Assembly (NCBI RefSeq): GCF_902493215.1
Contig: NZ_CABUOL010000001.1
Location: 124,001-188,000, forward strand
Source of the DNA: an uncultured Mediterranea sp.
Lineage (GTDB): Bacteria; Bacteroidota; Bacteroidia; Bacteroidales; Bacteroidaceae
Direction: 5' to 3'
Length of the DNA: 64,000 nucleotides
Shown in pieces: positions 16,772 through 24,224 of the stretch (its first letter is position 1; the number at the start of each line of letters is the position of its first letter). The translations under genes were made by a program, and so were the position numbers. The notes beneath the pieces were generated by a model. The model did not search any database, was not told where the DNA came from, and was given only the letters and a program-made list of their open reading frames with translations.

Positions 16772-17324
16772 AGTATATCTAAGTATTAGCATAGGTTGTT
16801 TTATTCTAGCATCTTCGATAATATATACGATAATACAAGCAAATCACTTAACAGTTATGGAAAGGGAAGCAAATAATTTAACACTATTTACCAATAGTCT
16901 TATGGTAGTGTATGGCAACAATTATACAGACTCCGTTTACGAAAATAAATTCCCCATCCAAAATTCTCTAGTTTATTGTTTTTCAGAAGACATGTGCGAT
17001 GAATGTATCACACAAGATTTAGAAGTTCTATCAGAAGTTCAACACACTATGGGCAAACATATATTTATCATTGTTACCTCGTATTCTGTCAACCGCACGA
17101 CACAAATCCTATGGAAAAATAAATTAAATGGTTTTAGATATACACTTCTCCAACATGATTCGGTATATTTCCCTATAAATAGAAGGGATGGAACTGAACA
17201 ACGTTTTTTTATTTTCGTCAACAATTCTGGTAAAAATGAATTTCTATTCTGTCCACAAAAAAACCAAAAAGACATGACATGCATATATCTTCGTCACATG
17301 GGACTCTTGTTACCCAAAAACTAA
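16755..17324 (+). CDS. Membrane-anchored protein with CxxC motif, third gene of NVEALA island
   Basis: A 189-residue protein starting MNLKNKVYLSISIG, with one N-terminal membrane segment (about 7-29) and an exported domain. The domain carries CFSEDMCDECI (CDEC is CxxC), followed by a TRX-like stretch (HIFIIVTSYSVNRTTQILW) and YFPINRRDGTEQRFFIFVNN. I infer a thioredoxin-like fold from this pattern. It overlaps the propeller gene by 17 bp. The function is unknown; a thiol-redox protein could act on the cysteine-rich NVEALA protein. AT-rich. Confidence 0.65.
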   Translation: MNLKNKVYLSISIGCFILASSIIYTIIQANHLTVMEREANNLTLFTNSLMVVYGNNYTDSVYENKFPIQNSLVYCFSEDMCDECITQDLEVLSEVQHTMGKHIFIIVTSYSVNRTTQILWKNKLNGFRYTLLQHDSVYFPINRRDGTEQRFFIFVNNSGKNEFLFCPQKNQKDMTCIYLRHMGLLLPKN

Positions 17325-17569
17325 TCCAACAACATTATAGATTTGCGTTCTTTCGTAGCTGTTCCGTAAAAATATATTAGCATGAATACGAAAGCGAAAG
17401 ATCTTATTGAAAATTGATAGATAAAGTCTTTTATTCTGCCTTTGCCCAAGTTTCTCTCTGGTTTGTTTCTCTCACGTAACTTGCTACGCTCCTCAGGAAA
17501 AAACAGCCTCGGAAACAATCCAAATAAGTACAGAACAAAATTTAAACAGTCCCAAACTCAGTATCCAAC

Positions 17570-17607
17570 AAAAAAAAGGAAGTGGCCTCCTTATTCAGTC
17601 ACTTCCT
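17570..17607 (-). terminator. Intrinsic terminator of prfB
   Basis: On the minus strand AGGAAGTG and CACTTCCT form an 8-bp stem around a 15-nt loop, followed by a run of T (A 17570-17576 on the plus strand). The remainder of the 324-bp gap 17325-17648 holds nothing I recognise. Confidence 0.75.
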
Positions 17608-17648
17608 CCATCATATATATAAAATAAGAATAAAAGCGATCGTTCACC

Positions 17649-18767
17649 TTACGCCTCGCCCGCACCTGCGAACTCCATCAGGTAGGCCTTGACGAAACCA
17701 TCTATCTTGCCGTCCATCACACCGTTCACGTCGCTGGTCTGGTAGTTGGTGCGGTGGTCCTTCACGCGGCGGTCGTCGAAGACGTAGCTGCGGATCTGCG
17801 AGCCCCACTCAATCTTCTTCTTGCCCGCCTCAATCTTGGCCTGCTCGGCCATGCGGTGCTTCATCTCCTTGTCGTAGAGCATGGAGCGGAGGAGGCGGAG
17901 GGCATTCTCGCGGTTCTTGGGCTGGTCGCGCGTCTCGGTGTTCTCAATCAGGATTTCTTCTTCCTCGCCCGTGTAGGGGGCCTTGTACTGGTAGCGCAGA
18001 CGGACGCCGGACTCCACCTTGTTCACGTTCTGGCCACCCGCGCCGCCGCTTCGGAAGGTATCCCAGGAGATGCGGGCCGGCTCGATGTTCACCTCGATGG
18101 TATCGTCCACCAGCGGGGTGACGAACACGGAGGCAAACGATGTCATACGCTTGCCCTGGGCGTTGTAGGGCGACACGCGCACCAGGCGGTGCACACCGTT
18201 CTCACCCTTCAGGTAACCGTAGGCATAGTCGCCGCTGATTTCGATGGTACAGGTCTTGATGCCCGCCTCGTCGCCTTCCTGCAGGTTGGCGATGGTAGCC
18301 TTGTAGCCGTGGGTCTCGGCATAGCGCAGGTACATGCGCATCAGCATGCTGGCCCAGTCCTGACTCTCCGTGCCTCCGGCTCCGGAGTTGATTTTGAGCA
18401 CACAGTCCATCTGGTCGGCTTCCTCGCGCAGCATGTTCTTCAGTTCCAGGGCTTCGACGGCTTCGGCAGCCTTGGCATAAGCCTCGTCCACTTCCTCTTC
18501 GGTCACCAGCTCGTCCTTGTAGAAGTCGAACGCCAGCTGCAGTTCCTCCGAAAGGGTCTTCACTTCGTTGTAGCCGGAAATCCACTGCTGGAGTCCCTTC
18601 ACTTTCTTCATCTGTGCTTCGGCAGCCTTCTGGTCGTCCCAGAAGCCGGGTGCCTGCGTGCGGAGCTGCTCTTCCTCCACCTGAATCTTCTTGCCTTCGA
18701 TGTCCAGGTAGCGGTTCAGCGCCTCGGTACGGTCTTTGATATCTTTCAGTTGTTCAGCGGTTATCAT
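17649..18767 (-). CDS. prfB: Peptide chain release factor 2
   Basis: A 372-residue class-I release factor. The catalytic GGQ is at 244-246 in SGGAGGQNVNKVESGVRL. The codon-recognition tripeptide, SPF in E. coli RF2, reads SPY (199-201) in RVSPYNAQGKRMTSF; the surrounding sequence is RF2-like, not RF1-like. The frame is open from ATG 18767 with CTGGAC where many species have the CUUUGA frameshift site, so no programmed frameshift is needed. It is divergent from the M16 protease gene, with back-to-back promoters in the 80-bp gap. Confidence 0.96.
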   Translation of the reverse strand: MITAEQLKDIKDRTEALNRYLDIEGKKIQVEEEQLRTQAPGFWDDQKAAEAQMKKVKGLQQWISGYNEVKTLSEELQLAFDFYKDELVTEEEVDEAYAKAAEAVEALELKNMLREEADQMDCVLKINSGAGGTESQDWASMLMRMYLRYAETHGYKATIANLQEGDEAGIKTCTIEISGDYAYGYLKGENGVHRLVRVSPYNAQGKRMTSFASVFVTPLVDDTIEVNIEPARISWDTFRSGGAGGQNVNKVESGVRLRYQYKAPYTGEEEEILIENTETRDQPKNRENALRLLRSMLYDKEMKHRMAEQAKIEAGKKKIEWGSQIRSYVFDDRRVKDHRTNYQTSDVNGVMDGKIDGFVKAYLMEFAGAGEA

Positions 18768-18791
18768 AATGAAAATACTTTGTTTCGGAGT

Positions 18792-18800
18792 GCAAAGGTA
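18792..18800 (-). promoter_or_regulatory. prfB -7 box
   Basis: TACCTTTGC on the minus strand, exact TAnnTTTGC. Predicted start is about 20 bp before the prfB ATG at 18767. Only 13 bp separate it from the oppositely directed M16 box. Confidence 0.65.
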
Positions 18801-18813
18801 TGAAAAAAACGAA

Positions 18814-18822
18814 TAACTTTGC
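18814..18822 (+). promoter_or_regulatory. M16 protease -7 box
   Basis: TAACTTTGC, an exact TAnnTTTGC match. It decides the start of the next gene: the in-frame ATG at 18800 lies upstream of the promoter, so the ATG at 18848 is the usable start. Confidence 0.65.
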
Positions 18823-18847
18823 AGTTATCAATCTAATAAGTCTATTT

Positions 18848-21775
18848 ATGAACGCATTACTCAAGAAAATCGGCCTGCCGCTGCTCTGCCTGGCAGCCCT
18901 GGGCCTGAGCAGCTGCACGCAATCGAAGTACAGCTACGAGACTGTTCCCAACGACCCGCTCCAGGCGCGTATCTACACGCTGGACAACGGCCTGAAAGTG
19001 TACATGACCGTCAACAAGGACGAACCGCGCATCCAGACCTACATTGCCGTACGCGTGGGCGGCAAGAACGACCCCGCCGAGACCACCGGTCTGGCCCACT
19101 ACTTCGAGCACCTAATGTTCAAGGGTACCAACCACTTCGGCACCATGAACTACGAGACTGAAAAGCCCCTGCTCGACCAGATAGAACAGACTTTCGAGGT
19201 CTATCGCAAGACTACCGACGAAGCCGAACGCAAGGCCATCTACCACACCATCGACAGCCTGTCGTATGAAGCCTCGAAATATGCCATCCCCAACGAATAC
19301 GACAAGCTGATGGCTGCCATCGGCGCCAACGGCACCAACGCCTACACCAGTTTCGACGTAACCTGCTACACCGAAGACATTCCCAGCAACGAAGTGGAAA
19401 ACTGGGCCAAGATTCAGGCCGACCGCTTCAAGAACTGCGTCATCCGCGGCTTCCATACCGAACTGGAGACGGTGTACGAAGAGAAGAACATGTCGCTGAC
19501 GCAAGACGGACGCAAGGTCTACGAAACGATGCTCTCTGCCCTCTTCCCCCAGCATCCCTACGGCACGCAGACCGTACTGGGCACACAGGAAGACCTGAAG
19601 AACCCTTCCATCACCAACATCAAGAACTACTACAAGACGTGGTATGTGCCCAACAACATGGCCATCTGCCTCAGCGGTGACTTCGACCCCGACCAGATGA
19701 TTGCCACCATCGACAAATATTTCGGCGACATGCAGCCCAACCCCAACCTGCCGAAACTCAACCTGCCCAAGGAAGCCGACATCACGGCTCCCGTGGTACG
19801 TGAGGTACTGGGCCCCGAGGCCGAGAACGTGACACTGGCCTGGCGCTTCCCCGGCGCAGCCAGCAAGGAACTGGAAACGCTGCAGATTCTGTCGCAAATC
19901 CTGTACAACGGTCAGGCCGGCCTCATCGACCTCGACCTGTCGCAACAGCAGAAGACGCTGAGTGCCTACTGCTACCCGATGGCCATGAGCGACTACAGTG
20001 CCTTCATGATGGCCGGACGCCCCAAAGCCGGGCAGACACTGGACGAGGTGAAGGACCTGCTGCTGGGTGAACTGAAGAAACTGCGCGACGGCGACTTCGA
20101 CGAGAGTCTGCTGGAAGCCAACATCAACAACTTCAAGCTCTACCAGCTGCACCAGCTGGAAAGCAACGATGCCCGTGCCGACTGGTTCGTACAGTCGTTC
20201 GTCAACGGCAGCAACTGGGCCGACGAAGTGACCGCACTGGACCGCATGGCCAAGCTGACGAAGCAGGACATCGTAGACTTTGCCAACAAGTACCTGAAGG
20301 ACGACAACTACGCCATCATCTACAAACGCCAGGGCAAAGATCCCAACGAGGTAAAGATTGCCAAGCCCGAAATCACTCCGATTGTGATGAACCGCGACAC
20401 AGCCAGCGCCTTCCTGAAGGAACTGCAGGCCGAGGCCAAGAACGTGACACCCATCGAACCTGTCTTCCTGGACTACAGCAAGGACCTGACGCAGCTGACC
20501 ACCGGCAAAGGCGTGCCCGTGCTCTACAAGCAGAATACATCCAACGACCTCTTCCAGCTGATTTACCTCTTCGATATGGGTAACAATCAGGACAAGGCGC
20601 TGGGTACCGCCGCCCAGTACCTGGAATACCTGGGTACGTCGGATATGACACCCGAACAGGTGAAGAGCGAGTTCTACCGCATGGCCTGCTCGTTCTACGT
20701 ATCGCCGGGCAGCCGACGCACATATGTCACCCTCTCCGGCCTCAACGAGAATCTGCCTGCCGCCATGGCGCTGTTCGAGAAGCTGCTGGCCGACGCACAG
20801 GTGAACGCCGAAGCCTACGCCAATCTGGCCAACGACCTGCTGAAGGCACGCAAGGATGCCAAGCTGAGCCAGGGTACCAACTTCGGCCGCCTCATCAACT
20901 ACGTGAACTATGGCCCGAAGAACCCCGCAACAAACTTGCTGAGCGAAGCCGAACTGAAAGGCATGAACCCGCAGGAACTGGTGGACCGCATCCACAACCT
21001 GAACAGCTACAAGCACCGCATCCTGTACTACGGTCCGAGCAGCGACAAGGAACTCGTGGCCCTGCTCGACAAGGAGCACCGCACCCCCGAAACGTTGAAG
21101 GACGTACCTGCCGGCGAAGACTTCAAGCAACAGGCTACGCCCGAAACGAAGATTTATCTGGCTCCTTACGAAGCCAAGAACATCTATATGTCGCAGATAT
21201 CCAACCGCGGCGAGAAGTTTGACGCTTCCATCGAGCCTGCCCGCCAGCTCTACAACGAATACTTCGGCGGAGGCATGAACTCCATCGTCTTCCAGGAGAT
21301 GCGCGAGAGCCGCGGACTGGCCTACTCTGCCTGGGCCGGACTGAACAAGCCGGGATATGCCGACGAGGACTATTACTTCATTTCGCAGATTTCGTCGCAG
21401 AACGACAAGATGCTCGACGCCATCAATACGTTCAACGACATCATCAACAACATGCCGCAGTCTGAAACGGCCTTCAAGCTGGCCAAGGAGGGTATGATAG
21501 CCCGCCTGCGTACCGACCGCATCACGAAGATGAGCGTCATCTGGAGCTACATCAACGCACAGGATCTGGGCCAGACGGTGGACAGCCGCATCAAGCTCTT
21601 CAATGACGTGCAGGGCATGACGCTGCAGAACGTCATCGACTTCCAGCAGAAGTGGATCAAGGGACGCACGTACAGCTACGGCATCCTGGGTGACAAGAAA
21701 GAACTCGACATGGAGGCACTGAAGAAAATCGGTCCGGTTATCGAACTGACGACAGAAGATATCTTCGGATACTAA
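18848..21775 (+). CDS. M16 family zinc metalloprotease, lipoprotein
   Basis: A 975-residue tandem M16 (pitrilysin/insulinase) protein. The lipobox is LGLSSC (Cys23). The inverted zinc motif HxxEH is in GLAHYFEHLMFKGT (H84, E87, H88), with the distal Glu expected in ELETVYEEKNM. The C-terminal half is the inactive partner lobe, with the substrate-binding R/Y stretch EMRESRGLAYSAW. It probably degrades peptides in the periplasm or at the outer membrane. The gene stands alone between its own promoter and an intrinsic terminator. GC content is clearly high. Confidence 0.93.
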   Translation: MNALLKKIGLPLLCLAALGLSSCTQSKYSYETVPNDPLQARIYTLDNGLKVYMTVNKDEPRIQTYIAVRVGGKNDPAETTGLAHYFEHLMFKGTNHFGTMNYETEKPLLDQIEQTFEVYRKTTDEAERKAIYHTIDSLSYEASKYAIPNEYDKLMAAIGANGTNAYTSFDVTCYTEDIPSNEVENWAKIQADRFKNCVIRGFHTELETVYEEKNMSLTQDGRKVYETMLSALFPQHPYGTQTVLGTQEDLKNPSITNIKNYYKTWYVPNNMAICLSGDFDPDQMIATIDKYFGDMQPNPNLPKLNLPKEADITAPVVREVLGPEAENVTLAWRFPGAASKELETLQILSQILYNGQAGLIDLDLSQQQKTLSAYCYPMAMSDYSAFMMAGRPKAGQTLDEVKDLLLGELKKLRDGDFDESLLEANINNFKLYQLHQLESNDARADWFVQSFVNGSNWADEVTALDRMAKLTKQDIVDFANKYLKDDNYAIIYKRQGKDPNEVKIAKPEITPIVMNRDTASAFLKELQAEAKNVTPIEPVFLDYSKDLTQLTTGKGVPVLYKQNTSNDLFQLIYLFDMGNNQDKALGTAAQYLEYLGTSDMTPEQVKSEFYRMACSFYVSPGSRRTYVTLSGLNENLPAAMALFEKLLADAQVNAEAYANLANDLLKARKDAKLSQGTNFGRLINYVNYGPKNPATNLLSEAELKGMNPQELVDRIHNLNSYKHRILYYGPSSDKELVALLDKEHRTPETLKDVPAGEDFKQQATPETKIYLAPYEAKNIYMSQISNRGEKFDASIEPARQLYNEYFGGGMNSIVFQEMRESRGLAYSAWAGLNKPGYADEDYYFISQISSQNDKMLDAINTFNDIINNMPQSETAFKLAKEGMIARLRTDRITKMSVIWSYINAQDLGQTVDSRIKLFNDVQGMTLQNVIDFQQKWIKGRTYSYGILGDKKELDMEALKKIGPVIELTTEDIFGY

Positions 21776-21783
21776 AAAAGAAC

Positions 21784-21895
21784 GGTTAACGGTAAGCGGT
21801 TAGTGGTTAGTGGTGATACTGACGACTAACCGCTTTTTTTATGCCAACCACTTACCACTAATCACTAATCACTAACCGCTAACCACTAACCACTC
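21784..21895. repeat. Mirror-image array of 7-bp repeats
   Basis: Five heptads of the GGTTAGT type (21784-21818) are followed by seven heptads of the reverse-complement type (ACCACTT, ACCACTA, ATCACTA, ATCACTA, ACCGCTA, ACCACTA, ACCACTC; 21847-21895). The two arms can fold on each other. The array fills almost the whole gap between the M16 and PagL-like genes and includes the M16 terminator. Confidence 0.85.
21795..21840 (+). terminator. Intrinsic terminator of the M16 gene
   Basis: AGCGGTTAGT (21795-21804) pairs with ACTAACCGCT (21825-21834), followed by seven T. The stem is made from the 7-bp repeat units themselves. Confidence 0.85.
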
Positions 21896-21896
21896 A

Positions 21897-23114
21897 TCAA
21901 CGTTTCCCGAACCGCCAGCCCAAGCCCAGCATCAGGTTGTTGGGGTCCTTGAAGTCATGCAGCTGGTAGCCCACGTGGAGGAAGAGGCGGGGCGTGACAA
22001 AGGTCTTGAGCGCCAAGACCTGATAGAAACCGCGGGTATCCTCGCCCTGCTGGATGAGGTTCCGGCCGAAACCCACGTTTACCGAGAAGATAGGCATATT
22101 CAGTTCGGCACGGAGCGACAGACCTACAGCAAACTGCTCGCGGAAAGGCGGACGATAAAACTTGATGTCGCCGCCGCTGGTTCCTTCGACGTGATAGTCC
22201 TTGAGATTGGCACTCTCGTCGTACTGCGCATCCACCGACACACCGGCACGAAAATACCGGTTGACCCGATACATGGGATTGAAATTCAAGCCCGCCACAC
22301 CAAACGAACCGGGAACCAGCAGGGGGCCGTTATCCAACAAGATTCCCCGACGGCGTGTGGAACCGTAGAGCACCACGTCATAGCTGATGCGCCCGGCCCA
22401 AGACGATGATTCTTCCTCCTTCCCGACAGAAGCCGTCGCAGGTTCCGCTGCACTGCCTCCGAAAGTGCGTACCAGCCCGATACGTGCTCCCACCGTATTG
22501 ACACCCGAATTGGGGTAATTGGTATTGCCGTTCGAGTAGTGGGTCAGGTCGACACCCGCCGTCAAGTTCCATTGCGGAGCCACCTGCCAGTTCAGGAAGA
22601 AGCCGGCATTGATGTAGGCGTTGATGCGCGAACCCACCACATCGTTATAATAATTGGTTTCGGGATTATACCGCTTCCAGCCGAACGAGGCTCCGAAGTT
22701 CCACTCATAATCCAGCGTCAGCCCCGGAGCCAGCTTTGCGATACGCGAACCCTGAAAAGCATAGACCGCAACGGGTGTCCCGACCTCCGACGAATTGAAG
22801 AAGGTGTTGTAGGCCACACCGATACCCTGATAGGCATAAGGATACAAGCGCCCCAAACGGGAGTCGGGCGAGAAACGGAAAGCATATTTCAGATGAGCCG
22901 AAAGGGCCGTGTTGATGGGTTTGCCCGCCGCATTGTCACCCGTAAAGAAACTGCGGGTGGGAAATACATAGCTGGGACGCAAGTCAAATCCGATGCTGTG
23001 CGACGGACGGTGGCGGAGTGTATCCGACGATTGCTGTAAAGACTGGGCCCGAACGACGCCGCCGGCAAGCGGCAGGCAGAGGGCTGTCAGGAGAGCAAGA
23101 ATGGTCTTCTTCAT
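21897..23114 (-). CDS. PagL-like lipid A 3-O-deacylase / acyloxyacyl hydrolase family outer membrane protein
   Basis: A 405-residue exported protein with signal peptide (MKKTILALLTALCLPLAGG). The N-terminal 220 residues form a beta-barrel of the PagL type. The catalytic pair is visible as H192-x-S194 in DLTHYSNGNTNYPNSGVN. PagL enzymes remove the 3-O acyl chain from lipid A in the outer membrane. The C-terminal part (about 240-405) is a second set of amphipathic strands ending LMLGLGWRFGKR, longer than classical PagL. It follows a lipoprotein gene by 16 bp. Confidence 0.8.
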   Translation of the reverse strand: MKKTILALLTALCLPLAGGVVRAQSLQQSSDTLRHRPSHSIGFDLRPSYVFPTRSFFTGDNAAGKPINTALSAHLKYAFRFSPDSRLGRLYPYAYQGIGVAYNTFFNSSEVGTPVAVYAFQGSRIAKLAPGLTLDYEWNFGASFGWKRYNPETNYYNDVVGSRINAYINAGFFLNWQVAPQWNLTAGVDLTHYSNGNTNYPNSGVNTVGARIGLVRTFGGSAAEPATASVGKEEESSSWAGRISYDVVLYGSTRRRGILLDNGPLLVPGSFGVAGLNFNPMYRVNRYFRAGVSVDAQYDESANLKDYHVEGTSGGDIKFYRPPFREQFAVGLSLRAELNMPIFSVNVGFGRNLIQQGEDTRGFYQVLALKTFVTPRLFLHVGYQLHDFKDPNNLMLGLGWRFGKR

Positions 23115-23130
23115 GGAAAGAGTCAGTAGA

Positions 23131-24141
23131 TTATTTGTTGATGTTCACATCGCGTACGACAGTTGTCAGCGAATAGCTTTGCGGAGTGTAAAGGTCGGCC
23201 CGGCCTTCAAGCACGCGGCGGCGGTCCGTCTGCGGGCAACTGGCATAAATCTTATAGGGAACGCTGGTATAACGGAACCAGCACTTCACGGTGCACTCTA
23301 CCGCCTTGCCGGGCGGTACGACAACGGTATCTGTCACGGCCAGCAGTTCGTCGGACAAGGGGAATTCATAGTTTTCGCCCGAGAGCGGAAGTTCGTCGCC
23401 CAGCAAAGCAGGACTATTGTATTTGTCCAGGCGGGGCACGGGGACGACAGGCATCTCGGTACCGAACATCTGGAACAGCGACGGGTCGATGCCGGGGTGC
23501 CACTCGTCGCCACCTCTGAAGGTGAAACTTTGCCGGAAACTGTCATAAGGATGAAGCGGATATTTCCAGGGATTGTCCGTAAGATTGGTGGGAGAAATCA
23601 CCATTCGATCTGTTCTCGCACTGTCTTGATCCAAGTACCAGGAATCCAGCGAATAGACGATGCTGTCCAGCCGGTAGCGGGGTGAGGGTTCGAGAAGCAG
23701 CTCCACTTCGCGGTATTCGTACTCGTTGCCCACGCCGAGGGAGAGCCGGCACAACTCCAGCCCGATGTTTTCGGCGTCCGAGATTCGCAATTCCTTTCCT
23801 CCTGTACGTTCCAGCGTGAGCGTGAACTGCGGATAGCTAACCACGTATTTCGCCAGCCCGAGGTCACTGAAGTGGAAGGGGACGTCGAAATAGAGTTGGG
23901 TACCGTCAGCATCGTAGATGTTGCCACGGATTTCTTCGAAGTGCTGCTCTGATTTTTCCAGAAAGAGGCCGCGCACGTACCAGTTGTCACCGTCGAAACG
24001 GAGAGTAGCGGCCGAACCGTCGGCGGGCACTTGCATTTGATCCGTCAAGGGGGCGAAGTCGTCGATGAACACGTCGCCGTTGCAGCCGCACAGCACGGTC
24101 ATCAGAAAGTATATGGATAAAAGAGGAAAGGCTCTCTTCAT
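23131..24141 (-). CDS. Lipoprotein of unknown function
   Basis: A 336-residue lipoprotein starting MKRAFPLLSIYFLMTVLCGC (lipobox VLCGC). The mature protein is rich in beta-type sequence (DGSAATLRFDGDNWYVRGLFL, LRISDAENIGLELCRLSLG), with one immunoglobulin-like region near the end. No family is recognised. I chose the ATG at 24141 because the upstream ATG at 24189 would place 16 non-signal residues before the signal peptide. It is co-transcribed with the PagL-like gene and may be its outer-membrane partner. Confidence 0.75.
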   Translation of the reverse strand: MKRAFPLLSIYFLMTVLCGCNGDVFIDDFAPLTDQMQVPADGSAATLRFDGDNWYVRGLFLEKSEQHFEEIRGNIYDADGTQLYFDVPFHFSDLGLAKYVVSYPQFTLTLERTGGKELRISDAENIGLELCRLSLGVGNEYEYREVELLLEPSPRYRLDSIVYSLDSWYLDQDSARTDRMVISPTNLTDNPWKYPLHPYDSFRQSFTFRGGDEWHPGIDPSLFQMFGTEMPVVPVPRLDKYNSPALLGDELPLSGENYEFPLSDELLAVTDTVVVPPGKAVECTVKCWFRYTSVPYKIYASCPQTDRRRVLEGRADLYTPQSYSLTTVVRDVNINK

Positions 24142-24153
24142 GGCGTTTATAGT

Positions 24154-24211
24154 TTTGATTGGATTGCAAAGAAATGAAATTCCATCCATATCTCCAACAA
24201 TCCAATCAAAC
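24154..24211. repeat. Perfect 13-bp inverted repeat upstream of the lipoprotein gene
   Basis: TTTGATTGGATTG (24154-24166) and CAATCCAATCAAA (24199-24211) are perfect reverse complements with a 32-bp spacer. The pair brackets the likely promoter region of the lipoprotein/PagL operon, including an imperfect -7 box (TTTCTTTGC on the minus strand). Confidence 0.8.
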
Positions 24212-24224
24212 TATCAACATTTGT

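Noticed and set aside
17321..17627. Two short frames (65 and 61 codons) in the gap before prfB
   Set aside because: No ribosome site, no family and low-complexity translation; one reads through the prfB terminator.
18690..18720. Programmed +1 frameshift in prfB
   Set aside because: The frame is continuous from the ATG at 18767 and no in-frame TGA occurs near codon 25.
19112..21130. 672-codon open frame antisense to the M16 gene
   Set aside because: Shadow of a GC-rich gene with typical antisense composition (Leu, Val, Gln, His); no start signal or family.
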